Of a DNA stretch of 64,000 nucleotides, positions 33,333 through 40,650 are shown in pieces. Made by a program: the position numbers and the translations under genes. The stretch comes from Bacteroidales bacterium. GTDB taxonomy: Bacteria; Bacteroidota; Bacteroidia; Bacteroidales; WCHB1-69. Below the pieces are notes generated by a model. It was given only the letters and a program-made list of their open reading frames with translations, ran no database searches and was not told where the DNA came from. The stretch is from positions 1 through 64,000 of the forward strand of contig JAFYNM010000006.1 in assembly GCA_017549765.1 (NCBI GenBank), written 5' to 3'. The stretch's first letter is position 1. The number at the start of each line of letters is the position of its first letter.

Positions 33333-33494
33333 TTACAATTTCTTTCCCACTATCCTTTGCATCACGACAGCGCAGGAGGCGTCGCCGGTGACTGACATGA
33401 CAGTGCGGCCCATGTCGATGATACGGTCGATGCCAGCGGCCACGGCCAGCACGAGGGCGATGCCGATCTGGGTGGTGAGGGAGAGTTTCTTCAT
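33333..33494 (-). pseudogene. Dicarboxylate/amino acid:cation symporter reduced to its two ends
   Basis: A 53-residue frame whose first 21 residues (MKKLSLTTQIGIALVLAVAAG) match the first helix of GltT/DctA-type sodium symporters and whose last 32 residues start IDRIIDMGRTVMSVTGDAS, followed by CAVVMQRIVGKKL, which matches the final conserved segment (DR-x2-D-x2-RT-x-NVTGD) of the same family. About 350 residues in between are missing, and the two ends are joined in frame without a stop. This is an internal-deletion remnant, not a transporter. The frame may still be translated, so a small membrane peptide cannot be excluded. It sits between the GNAT and a membrane protein gene on the same strand. 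Confidence 0.82.
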
Positions 33495-33498
33495 AATT

Positions 33499-33963
33499 TT
33501 ACAAACAGGTTGGTGTTGTGTATGTTGGATTAACTGTTGTTATTTTGTAATACTTTTTCCGTATCCATATTAACCGCACCAGCCAAATGACGAAGAATGC
33601 ATCCGACAGAATCTTATAGAGTGGCGGCATGGTGACGAACCACGACACCACCCAGAGGATGAGGTCGATATCAAAGAGGATGTTCCAGAGCCTCTCGCGG
33701 TCGTGGAACTCGCACACCACCTCGCCGGTCGGAGGGACCTCCACCTGCTCTGTCGCGGACACCGACATATCGATGCTCTTGCCTTTCTTGCCGACAGAAA
33801 TCTGCCCGCCGAACTGCACACGCAACGCGTAACTGCCCGGCGGAACCTCGCCCCGCAGGTGGTCGTCCTTCATCATGCCCACAAAGTAGCCGTTCAGAAA
33901 GACCGCATGCGGCAACTTGGGCTCGTACCAATGGCGTTTATGTCGGATAGTGAGGGTGGACAT
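33499..33963 (-). CDS. Small membrane protein with N-terminal beta domain, unknown
   Basis: A 154-residue protein. The first 95 residues look like a small beta-sandwich of the PEGA or DUF2846 kind (LPHAVFLNGYFVGMMKDDHL then VPPGSYALRVQFGG). Two hydrophobic segments follow (IDLILWVVSWFVTMPPLYKI and DAFFVIWLVRLIWI), so the protein is membrane bound with a short basic tail. No signal peptide precedes the beta domain, which is therefore probably cytoplasmic. No family is named. It is part of a run of small unrelated genes typical of an accessory region. Confidence 0.62.
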   Translation of the reverse strand: MSTLTIRHKRHWYEPKLPHAVFLNGYFVGMMKDDHLRGEVPPGSYALRVQFGGQISVGKKGKSIDMSVSATEQVEVPPTGEVVCEFHDRERLWNILFDIDLILWVVSWFVTMPPLYKILSDAFFVIWLVRLIWIRKKYYKITTVNPTYTTPTCL

Positions 33964-33970
33964 AATCGTT

Positions 33971-34243
33971 TTATCTTTCCTTCTCTACATTTTCCAGCTG
34001 CCGTTTCATCACACGCTCGTTCCAGTTCGACGGTTTCTTTTTGCTGTTAAAAAATGGGAATCCGTTGTTTATCCATCGTTGCCTGTATTCTGAAAAAGAA
34101 TATCCTTCGGACGCGTCGTCCAATCCGAATTCAAAACCACAACATGAGCAAATGACGTATGTCGGATAGCCGAATTCGTCATAAGGCGGTTCTTCCAACT
34201 TGTCGTAACCGCAAACGGGACAGGTGTATGTGGTTCTTTTCAT
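33971..34243 (-). CDS. CPCC-family cysteine-rich protein
   Basis: A 90-residue protein with two zinc-binding-like Cys pairs: TCPVCGYDKLEEPPYDEFG near the start, and YVICSCCGFEFGLDD around residues 30-45, followed by a YRQRWINNGFPFF helix. This is the pattern of the cysteine-rich CPCC family, small proteins often found near toxins or in immunity gene arrays. No toxin with matching context is next to it, although the HicAB pair starts 60 bp upstream on the same strand. The function is unknown. Confidence 0.8.
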   Translation of the reverse strand: MKRTTYTCPVCGYDKLEEPPYDEFGYPTYVICSCCGFEFGLDDASEGYSFSEYRQRWINNGFPFFNSKKKPSNWNERVMKRQLENVEKER

Positions 34244-34303
34244 CTTGTCATGGACACCATAAAGGATAGGGAGCAGTCGTTTATTGCTGTCGTATTGATG
34301 GTG

Positions 34304-34705
34304 CTATACCAGCACTGCGTGACTCATCGTTTCCGCAAACTTCGTCACGCCCGTCTGGATGCGCTGTATAGTCTTGGGGGATGGTTTACGATAACCTGTT
34401 ACATAGTGGCTCAACTGCTTGCAGTTGATACCTGTTGCCTTCGACAAACCGGTGAGCGTGAACGGAGAGTACTTGAGGAAAGATATTGTATCAAACACAT
34501 ACTCAAACTCCAGGCTGTCAAAATCAAAACTCTCTCCCGCCTCTTCATATACCGCTTTCATCTCTTCCTTGCTCTTCAAGAAGGCGGACTTGGCCTCTTC
34601 TATTGTATTGCCCTGTCCAAGCAGCATGAATCCCAACGAGTTGTCATCGGTGTAAATGTCATAATCAAGGTTTTTTCCTGTTTCAATAATGGCTCTTACT
34701 TTCAT
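34304..34705 (-). CDS. hicB: HicB family antitoxin
   Basis: A 133-residue antitoxin. The N-terminal half is the HicB partial RNase H fold (KVRAIIETGKNLDYDIYTDD, LGFMLLGQGNTIEEAKSAF). The C-terminal half is a helix-turn-helix (FTLTGLSKATGINCKQLSHY then VTGYRKPSPKTIQRIQTG), which should bind the operator and repress the operon. It lies 13 bp downstream of hicA, the usual toxin-first order, and the two proteins would form a complex that blocks HicA. Confidence 0.9.
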   Translation of the reverse strand: MKVRAIIETGKNLDYDIYTDDNSLGFMLLGQGNTIEEAKSAFLKSKEEMKAVYEEAGESFDFDSLEFEYVFDTISFLKYSPFTLTGLSKATGINCKQLSHYVTGYRKPSPKTIQRIQTGVTKFAETMSHAVLV

Positions 34706-34718
34706 ACTATATCAACGT

Positions 34719-34922
34719 TTATCGTTTAATGCCTGCTATTTTCATAATCTTATCCAAAGTTCCTTTCTTTACTTCTTCCGACTTGTGGTGCCCTGTCTGA
34801 AACCTCTTGCCTGTTATCGGACTGTACCAAATTGGATGGGCATTGCTTCCAACCAGATAACAACCAGCCTTTTTCAATATCTTTTCCAGTTCAGAATATT
34901 TCACACCAGAGATTTTTTTCAC
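34719..34922 (-). CDS. hicA: HicA family mRNA interferase toxin
   Basis: A 67-residue HicA with the dsRBD-like fold that cleaves mRNA independently of the ribosome. Segments match the family: SGVKYSELEKILKKAGCYLV, the catalytic region VGSNAHPIWYSPITGKRF with His 29, and TGHHKSEEVKKGTLDKIMK. The usual GSHH is replaced by GSNAHP, so the position of the catalytic His is shifted relative to typical members, which may lower activity. The start is a GTG four bases after a TATCTTTG box; no other start codon fits. It is upstream of hicB. Confidence 0.9.
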   Translation of the reverse strand: MKKISGVKYSELEKILKKAGCYLVGSNAHPIWYSPITGKRFQTGHHKSEEVKKGTLDKIMKIAGIKR

Positions 34923-34926
34923 GCCG

Positions 34927-34934
34927 CAAAGATA
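34927..34934 (-). promoter_or_regulatory. -7 box TATCTTTG of hicAB, GTG start 4 nt downstream
   Basis: Minus-strand TATCTTTG followed by CGGC and GTG. The hicA transcript is predicted to be leaderless. Confidence 0.6.
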
Positions 34935-35131
34935 GAAAAAAAACTAACATAAAACACGTATGGAGAATAAAAAACTCACCTCGGCACGTCTCATGCCTCC
35001 CTTGTCTTACCACGGCCTGTGTTTCTTCAGGAAATCTTCTCTTACTTTTGCTGGAAACGATTCCTGGCCCGGGACTATGGTAGTTGAAATAGCAGTGGTC
35101 ATTGTAGGGGATTGCCACCGCTAAAGGGAGA

Positions 35132-35938
35132 TCATTCGCCGTCGAGTCCGTATTTATCCTGCAACCGACGGAGAGAACCATCGGCCTTCATCTGGCGGAT
35201 CATCTCATTGATAAACTGTAAAAGGTCTTCCTGTCCCTTGCGCATCAGCACACCGATTTCGCCATGGGTGAAGGGGGTTGCCAGCAACGGGGCCGCAAGC
35301 CGCGGGTCGTTCAGGACATACCACGGAGCTTCGGTGATCTCGGTGATCATCACATCCGCCTCTCCCTGCGCCACCAGTTCAGGGATCTCCTCGTTGTTCG
35401 GATGGACGATGATGGTGGCGTGGACAAGGTGCTCGCAGGCGAACTTCTCGTTCTGTCCGCCGGGATTCACCATCACGCGCACTTCGGGCCTGTCAATGTC
35501 ATCCAACGACCGGAAGCGTGTTGAGTCCTCTGCACGGCATAGGATGGTCTTGCCATTGGCCAGATATCCTTCGCTCATAGCCATGATGGCGAGTCGTTCT
35601 TCAGTGATAGTGATGCCACTGGCGGCAAGATCGAAAGCCTGCGGGTCTGCCAGGACATCGTCTGTCAGTGTGGGCCAGGAGGTAGGAACAAACAAGACGC
35701 CGACCCCCAGTCGTCGGGCCATCTCCTGAACCATGTCTATTTCGAAGCCCCAGTAGGTGCTGTCAGCTTCGCAGAAGGATAGAGGACGATAATCGCCGGT
35801 GGTGCCGACCAATAGCACACCACGATCCTGTATCCGTTCCACGGTGGGCATAATCTCCTGCTGCGGCTTGCAGGAAGATAGGATTATCGTGCCGCAGAGA
35901 AGGATGAAGTCGAGTATCCAGGTGAAGCTTTTTTTCAT
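35132..35938 (-). CDS. Solute-binding family 3 lipoprotein, cyclohexadienyl dehydratase (PheC)-like
   Basis: A 268-residue lipoprotein (lipobox IILSSC, Cys near residue 23) with a full bacterial solute-binding type 3 domain: IQDRGVLLVGTTGDYRPLSF, YWGFEIDMVQEMARRLGVGV, FDLAASGITITEERLAIM. The segment VNPGGQNEKFACEHL and the later ADVMITEITEAPWYVLNDP resemble periplasmic cyclohexadienyl (arogenate/prephenate) dehydratases, which share this fold. So the protein may be an enzyme of phenylalanine synthesis or a regulator rather than an ABC transporter receptor; no ABC permease genes are next to it. It is coupled (ATGA) to the HD-domain gene upstream. Confidence 0.78.
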   Translation of the reverse strand: MKKSFTWILDFILLCGTIILSSCKPQQEIMPTVERIQDRGVLLVGTTGDYRPLSFCEADSTYWGFEIDMVQEMARRLGVGVLFVPTSWPTLTDDVLADPQAFDLAASGITITEERLAIMAMSEGYLANGKTILCRAEDSTRFRSLDDIDRPEVRVMVNPGGQNEKFACEHLVHATIIVHPNNEEIPELVAQGEADVMITEITEAPWYVLNDPRLAAPLLATPFTHGEIGVLMRKGQEDLLQFINEMIRQMKADGSLRRLQDKYGLDGE

Positions 35939-36570
35939 TGTGGTCTATTTAGGTTTTCCCAACACTCATCAAAAAGGCGGCGGAGTTGGGGCTCGTCGTC
36001 GATGATTTGGCGCAGAAATTCCAGACGTTGGGCGTTGGGCGAGTCGGTGAACCAAAGCTTGAGATAGCCGTTACGGCCATATTTTTCGTGGAGGTGCTGC
36101 ACCGTCCTTTCATAGTGCCCCGCCTTGTCCAGTTTGGGATAGTGTTTCAGCCCAAATTGCACGGTGCGGCGGACAATGGTCTCGGGATCTATAAAGCGGT
36201 CGGCCTCTGCCACGATGCGCCCGTATAGTGTGCGCGGGGCGTGATCCGCCGAGGCACGATGGTCTTCCGCCGCACAGGCCATCGTCTCTATCTGCCCAGG
36301 CGAGAACCACTGCAGCAAGTTCTGATCGGCACGGATGATTCTTCCCGATACCAGATGATGCTGATCGCGCCCTTCGCACAAGCCCGTGTCGTGGTAGGCG
36401 GCGATGACATACGCCATCTCCGCGTCCGCACATGTTTGCTCGGCCAGCTCCAGACTCTGCCGGATGACCATTTCCACGTGGTCGCGCCGATGCGCCGCGT
36501 CAAAGCTGTCGTAGCGCGGCAATATCTCGCGCTCAATATAAGCTTGTAATTGGGGACGGATTGTTTTCAT
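35935..36570 (-). CDS. HD domain phosphohydrolase-like protein
   Basis: A 211-residue protein with the metal-dependent HD fold: first His in HRRDHVEMVIRQSLELAE near residue 28, the HD pair in VIAAYHDTGLCEGRD near residue 57, a His in AAEDHRAS near 103, and the final Asp in GRIVAEADRFIDPETIV near 125. It lies in the cytoplasm and likely cleaves a phosphoester of a nucleotide, but the substrate is not known. The C-terminal 50 residues are helical with QRLEFLRQIIDDEPQLRRLF. Its stop codon overlaps the start of the PheC-like gene (ATGA), so the two are translationally coupled. Confidence 0.85.
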   Translation of the reverse strand: MKTIRPQLQAYIEREILPRYDSFDAAHRRDHVEMVIRQSLELAEQTCADAEMAYVIAAYHDTGLCEGRDQHHLVSGRIIRADQNLLQWFSPGQIETMACAAEDHRASADHAPRTLYGRIVAEADRFIDPETIVRRTVQFGLKHYPKLDKAGHYERTVQHLHEKYGRNGYLKLWFTDSPNAQRLEFLRQIIDDEPQLRRLFDECWENLNRPQ

Positions 36571-36615
36571 CTTTTTTGTCTAAACTACCGGCACAACGAT
36601 AGGGTTTTGGATGTT

Positions 36616-36996
36616 TTAATGAAACAATGCGATGATTTTTGGTAGAAAAACTAGCAGTCCTATGGCAAAAGCCGTGATAGCGTTCACCAAGACCGCCGCC
36701 GCAGCCAAGTCTTTGACCTTCTTGATACGGTCGTCGCGTTCCGGACACACCACATCGGAAAGGTCCTCAATGGCTGAGTTGAATATCTCCCCGCTGAACA
36801 CCAATCCTATGGCAAAGGCCACCGCTGCCCATTCCAGCGTCGAAATTCTGAGCCAAATGCCCACTATGATAGCGCAGATGGCTGCAAACAGATGTATCCG
36901 GGCGTTGTGTTCCTCTTTGAAGAGCAAGCCCAGCCCGTTGAAGGCGTATGTGAAGCTCTTTAGTCGTTCGACAATGGAGAATTTTTCCTGTTTCAT
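36616..36996 (-). CDS. Diacylglycerol/undecaprenol kinase family protein (DgkA-like)
   Basis: A 126-residue trimeric membrane kinase with three transmembrane helices (LFAAICAIIVGIWLRI, LEWAAVAFAIGLVFSGEIF, VLVNAITAFAIGLLVFLPKI). The active-site sequence is EIFNSAIEDLSDVV near residue 70, with the ATP-binding ERDDRIKKVKDLAAAAV after it. It phosphorylates undecaprenol or diacylglycerol. The ATG used starts MKQEKFSIVERL, 12 codons after an earlier in-frame ATG. It is divergent from the MBL-fold lipoprotein gene. Confidence 0.92.
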   Translation of the reverse strand: MKQEKFSIVERLKSFTYAFNGLGLLFKEEHNARIHLFAAICAIIVGIWLRISTLEWAAVAFAIGLVFSGEIFNSAIEDLSDVVCPERDDRIKKVKDLAAAAVLVNAITAFAIGLLVFLPKIIALFH

Positions 36997-37080
36997 AATG
37001 CAATGGATGACAACGATATCTTCAAGTGGCAAAAGTACACAAATTGAACATGCCCGAACATGATGGATGACGTTTTTTTA

Positions 37081-37088
37081 TATTTTTG
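37081..37088 (+). promoter_or_regulatory. -7 box TATTTTTG
   Basis: TAnnTTTG box 14 bases before the start of the MBL-fold lipoprotein gene. Confidence 0.55.
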
Positions 37089-37102
37089 CCAACTGAATAA
37101 TA

Positions 37103-37864
37103 ATGAAGGCCCTTATGAAGAAAACCCTGTTTTTCCTGCCGCTCCTCCTCTGTTTGGTGGCATGCGGACAAACACTTTCCGTTCCAAGCCAATATGAAAC
37201 GGACACTTTCATCACGAAAAGTGGAAAAACACTCAAGATCCACGCAATAGTACATGCCAGCATCTGCATCGAATTCGATGGAAACATGCTGATGGTCGAT
37301 CCCGTGACCAATCTCGGCGACCGCACCATCGACTACTCTAATTTTCCCAAAGCAGACGTCATCTTTGTGACACACGAACACTTCGACCACCTCGACAAAG
37401 ATGCCATCGCATTACTTTCCCAATCCAAAACACAGCTGATCACCAACCGTCGTTGTGCCAACCAGCTGGGACGTGGCATTGTTATGGCTAATGGAGACCG
37501 TCTCGTGCTCGAAAGCTGGCTGACCGTGGAGGCTGTCCCCGCCTACAACACCACCGAAGGTCATTTGCAATTCCACCCCAAGAACCGAGACAATGGTTTT
37601 ATCCTCACTATCGACGGGTTGCGCATTTACATTGCAGGCGACACAGAAGACATCCCCGAAATGGCTGACATCAAGAACATAGATGTAGCCTTCCTGCCTT
37701 GCAACCAACCCTACACCATGACGGTAGAGCAGTTGGTGCGTGCAGCCAAGACCATCAAACCCAAAGTGTTGTTCCCTTATCACTTCGGAAAGACCAAAGT
37801 GGACGACCTTCCTGCCCTGCTGAAAGACGAGGGTGTGGAGGTGCGGATCCGACATTATGAATAG
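37103..37864 (+). CDS. MBL-fold metallo-hydrolase lipoprotein (UlaG-like)
   Basis: A 253-residue exported metallo-beta-lactamase fold protein; the N-terminus is a lipoprotein signal (LPLLLCLVACG). The metal motif is VTHEHFDHLDKDAIA near residue 93, GFILTIDGLRIYIAGDTEDIPE near 170 supplies Asp, and the last His is in FPYHFG near 232. The layout (HASICIEFDGNMLMVDPVTN near the start) resembles UlaG/RomA-type beta-lactamase-fold hydrolases that act on lactones, phospholipids or tRNA ends. Which one cannot be told. A start four codons later is also reasonable. It is monocistronic with its own promoter. Confidence 0.85.
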   Translation: MKALMKKTLFFLPLLLCLVACGQTLSVPSQYETDTFITKSGKTLKIHAIVHASICIEFDGNMLMVDPVTNLGDRTIDYSNFPKADVIFVTHEHFDHLDKDAIALLSQSKTQLITNRRCANQLGRGIVMANGDRLVLESWLTVEAVPAYNTTEGHLQFHPKNRDNGFILTIDGLRIYIAGDTEDIPEMADIKNIDVAFLPCNQPYTMTVEQLVRAAKTIKPKVLFPYHFGKTKVDDLPALLKDEGVEVRIRHYE

Positions 37865-37897
37865 CCTCGTGCCTTAGGCACCTTTACGGCTGGCCAG

Positions 37898-38578
37898 CTA
37901 ATACGCCCGATAGAACTCCCACGTGTCGCTGTGGCCGTCTCGGTAGGTGAAGCTCCACTGCATCTTCTTCGCCGTCAGTAAGTCGAGGTGGAATATGTAC
38001 GCGTAGTCGCAGCTGCCGCTTATGACTTTGATGATTTCCTGCGCCAACTCGGCGGCACGAGTCGAATCACAACCATTGGTTTTCATATCCACCACCTCCA
38101 TTCGGAAACTCTCCTTGATGCCGGCGAAATGGAAGTCCTCGCCATCGAGATGCCAGCGGCTGGGACTGACATAGTTGAACACAATCGTCGCGGTGCCGCC
38201 CTCTTTGAGCGTTGCCACATACACTTGACGCGCAGAGTCGAGGGCGCTGCCGTCGTGGGCGAAATCCATTGTTCCGGTTTCATATACGTCAAAATGGTCA
38301 CCATTCAGGTCATAGCTGAACGCGTGGGCATAGTCGTAGTGTCCTTCAACCTGCGGAGCTTTGCCGTAACTGCCCCACTCTTTTTTCGCGGACTCCGTCC
38401 ACCAGGAATAGATTTCGTCGGTAGGCGCCGTGTCGGGGTTGATGACCGTGGTGGAGAGGTCATAGTGTTTCAGGAATGATTTCGCGTGGTCTTGCGCATG
38501 GACAGTCGTAAGCCCCAGCGACAGTATCGCCATCATCAAGGTTATTATCCGTATCTCTCTGAAAGATATTGTTTTCAT
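37898..38578 (-). CDS. Secreted protein of unknown function
   Basis: A 226-residue exported protein; the signal peptide ends at GLTTVHAQ. The mature part has a DAPTDEIYSWWTESAKKEWG segment, several beta strands (FHFAGIKESFRMEVVDMKTN then WSFTYRDGHSDTWEFY), and no membrane segment or enzymatic motif. The start is the ATG before the signal peptide; a longer frame upstream passes through the promoter region (a TATCTTTG box lies about 52 bases upstream). It is divergent from the M28 peptidase gene. No family is recognised. Confidence 0.68.
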   Translation of the reverse strand: MKTISFREIRIITLMMAILSLGLTTVHAQDHAKSFLKHYDLSTTVINPDTAPTDEIYSWWTESAKKEWGSYGKAPQVEGHYDYAHAFSYDLNGDHFDVYETGTMDFAHDGSALDSARQVYVATLKEGGTATIVFNYVSPSRWHLDGEDFHFAGIKESFRMEVVDMKTNGCDSTRAAELAQEIIKVISGSCDYAYIFHLDLLTAKKMQWSFTYRDGHSDTWEFYRAY

Positions 38579-38712
38579 ACTCACGATTTGTATTATTGAT
38601 ACATGCTGATTTTTTTTGAATAGAGACGGCAAAGATACTTTTTTCAAATCAATTCCGCCAATGGGCAATCCATATTTTTTGCATTTTTGCCGTCCATAAT
38701 ACATTTTGAACG

Positions 38713-39984
38713 ATGAAAAAACTGGTTTTCATATTGATGGCGTTTTTTATTGTAGAGACGTTTCATGAAACGTCTCTACAGGCCCAGGATCTGGCGCATT
38801 ACAAACAGGTAGTCAAGGAGCTGAGTTCCGCGAAATACCAAGGGCGCGGCTATGCCTACGGCGGTGCCAACAAGGCGGGGAAGTACTTGGCTGGAGAATT
38901 TTTGACGGCCCACGTAGATGAAATTATCCTGCAGTGGTTCACCATCGACATCAACACCTTCCCCGGCAAGATGAAGATGTCGGTGGATGGCCGCAAGCTG
39001 ACCCCGGGCGTCGATTTCTCGATGCGCGAGTACTCGCCGGGCGTGCAGGGCACCTACAAGCTCTACTACGTGGACACGAACAACTACAACGCCGAAAAGA
39101 TGTTCGCCGACCTCGCGAAGCCCGAGTACAAGGACTGCTTCGTGGTCTGCGACTTCTGGTTTTCTTACAAGCACTATCAGGATTTTAAGAAGATATGGGG
39201 CGGGACCGAGTGCGCCAATGCGGGGATGATCCAGACGTGGGAGCCGCTGCTGAAGTTCTATAAGGCATACGGCGAGAAAATCATGGGCAAACCCGTCATC
39301 TGGGCCACATCGGATTTCCCGAAAGACGCACAGAGCATCACGGTCAATATTGAGAACAAATTCCTGAAGGATTACGAACTCTTCAACGTCATCGCCAAAG
39401 TGGAGGGCAGGCGGCACGACAGCTGCTATGTCTTCACGGCGCACTACGATCACCTCGGAAACCTCGGCAAGAAGGTATACTACGCCGGCGCCAACGACAA
39501 CGCCTCCGGCACTGCCGCCATCGTGACGCTCGCGGCCTATTACGCACAAAACCGTCCCGAGTTCGACATGTACTTCATTGCCTTCTCCGGCGAGGACGCC
39601 AACCTCCGCGGTTCGGAATATTATGCAGAGCATCCTGTCGTTCCGCTGACGCAAATCAAGTACCTCTTCAACATCGATATGATAGGCGACAACAACCCCG
39701 TGCAGTATTGCGAGGTGAGCGATGAGGGCATGCGCGGTTATGCTCTCTTTGAGCAGCTGAACAATGAAAAGCACTATTTCAAAGACTTGAATCGTGGCGA
39801 GTTGGCCGGCAACAGCGACCATTACCCGTTCGCCCAGCGCCACGTGCCCACCATCTTCTTCGAGAACGAGGAGGGCGATGCCTTCAAGTACTACCACACC
39901 CCGTTCGACAATTACGAGCACGCCATCTTCGACAGCTACGAGCCGATTTTCAGGATTGTGCGGGATTTCATAGAAAGATACTAA
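38713..39984 (+). CDS. M28 family metallopeptidase, secreted, with palindrome in signal region
   Basis: A 423-residue exported zinc aminopeptidase-like protein. The metal ligands are visible: His in FTAHYDHLGNLG near residue 242, Asp in GANDNASGTAAI near 262, the two Glu of AFSGEDANLRGSEYY near 293, Asp in NIDMIGDN near 320, and the last His in NSDHYPFAQRHVPTIFF near 370. The N-terminal 130 residues carry a PA-like insert region. A perfect 30-bp palindrome lies in codons for the end of the signal peptide, encoding [10 protein letters not shown] between the hydrophobic core and AQDL. It may alter export. Similar genes are expected in protein degradation at the cell surface. Confidence 0.9.
   Translation: MKKLVFILMAFFIVETFHETSLQAQDLAHYKQVVKELSSAKYQGRGYAYGGANKAGKYLAGEFLTAHVDEIILQWFTIDINTFPGKMKMSVDGRKLTPGVDFSMREYSPGVQGTYKLYYVDTNNYNAEKMFADLAKPEYKDCFVVCDFWFSYKHYQDFKKIWGGTECANAGMIQTWEPLLKFYKAYGEKIMGKPVIWATSDFPKDAQSITVNIENKFLKDYELFNVIAKVEGRRHDSCYVFTAHYDHLGNLGKKVYYAGANDNASGTAAIVTLAAYYAQNRPEFDMYFIAFSGEDANLRGSEYYAEHPVVPLTQIKYLFNIDMIGDNNPVQYCEVSDEGMRGYALFEQLNNEKHYFKDLNRGELAGNSDHYPFAQRHVPTIFFENEEGDAFKYYHTPFDNYEHAIFDSYEPIFRIVRDFIERY
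38751..38780. repeat. Perfect 30-bp GTAGAGACG palindrome inside the M28 gene
   Basis: TGTAGAGACGTTTCATGAAA followed by CGTCTCTACA is its own exact reverse complement. It lies in the only frame free of stops and is the same element as copies at 52.6 kb and 63.7 kb. Confidence 0.9.
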
Positions 39985-40023
39985 TCTGTCAGGTGTATAA
40001 TCTCCAAGAATCCTTCATTTCTA

Positions 40024-40638
40024 TCAGAAATACTGCGGGGTTGATTTTTCACCAGGGCGCGTGGGATACGAGTAGTGGGTCGGAAACCATCCTCTGGATA
40101 TCTTCTTCTTAAACCGGCGATAATTTCCATATTTCTTCTTGTCATACGGTCTGACCAGCCTTGACGGTCCTCGCTGAACGTAATTGATGTGATAGTGTTG
40201 CTTGTTGATGTTCTGGATGTTCACATATTCAACATCGTAAAAATACTTCCAGGAGAGCGAATCCTGATAAAGATGGTCTTTATACTTGTTCCTCCCCACT
40301 GGCTCTCGGAATCTATACTCCAAATACACCTTTGCAGAATCCGGGATAATGGAACACAGATCCGGAACGGTGTCCATGCTCTTTCCAGCGTCAGCAGAGT
40401 ATATTACGAAGAAGTGAGGAAACGAATATTGAACAGTGTCTTTGAATATCTTTGGGTCAAAAGTGATGATGGTATACGCCGACAGGGGGATTTTGCCATC
40501 AATCAGGATGACATATCCTGGCATGCCACATTTCGAAGGACCATCCAGCCGCAGCATCTTCACTGAATCATTTTGAGCATGCAGCGCACCGACACACAGA
40601 CAGAACAACAGGATGATTATGGATCGTTTTCTTGTCAT
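40024..40638 (-). CDS. Secreted protein of unknown function
   Basis: A 204-residue exported protein; the signal peptide ends at CVGALHAQ. The mature part has strands around VILIDGKIPLSAYTIITFDP and a Lys/Tyr-rich C-terminus (RPYDKKKYGNYRRFKKKISR) with the end PTRPGEKSTPQYF. The GYVILIDGKxxxxxY pattern resembles the TonB-dependent receptor plug-like carboxypeptidase-regulatory fragment found in several short Bacteroidota proteins, but this is weak. It lies downstream of the thioesterase gene on the same strand, 12 bp away, so they may be co-transcribed. Confidence 0.62.
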   Translation of the reverse strand: MTRKRSIIILLFCLCVGALHAQNDSVKMLRLDGPSKCGMPGYVILIDGKIPLSAYTIITFDPKIFKDTVQYSFPHFFVIYSADAGKSMDTVPDLCSIIPDSAKVYLEYRFREPVGRNKYKDHLYQDSLSWKYFYDVEYVNIQNINKQHYHINYVQRGPSRLVRPYDKKKYGNYRRFKKKISRGWFPTHYSYPTRPGEKSTPQYF

Positions 40639-40650
40639 AGTTGGACAATC

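Noticed and set aside
34959..35123. 54-codon plus-strand frame between hicA and the PheC-like gene
   Set aside because: No recognisable domain, no promoter box, and it competes with another open frame on the other strand; kept only as a possibility.
38776..39921. 381-codon minus-strand frame across the M28 gene
   Set aside because: Antisense shadow; Val/Leu/Gly-rich pattern typical of mirrored coding sequence, and the plus strand has all zinc ligands of M28.
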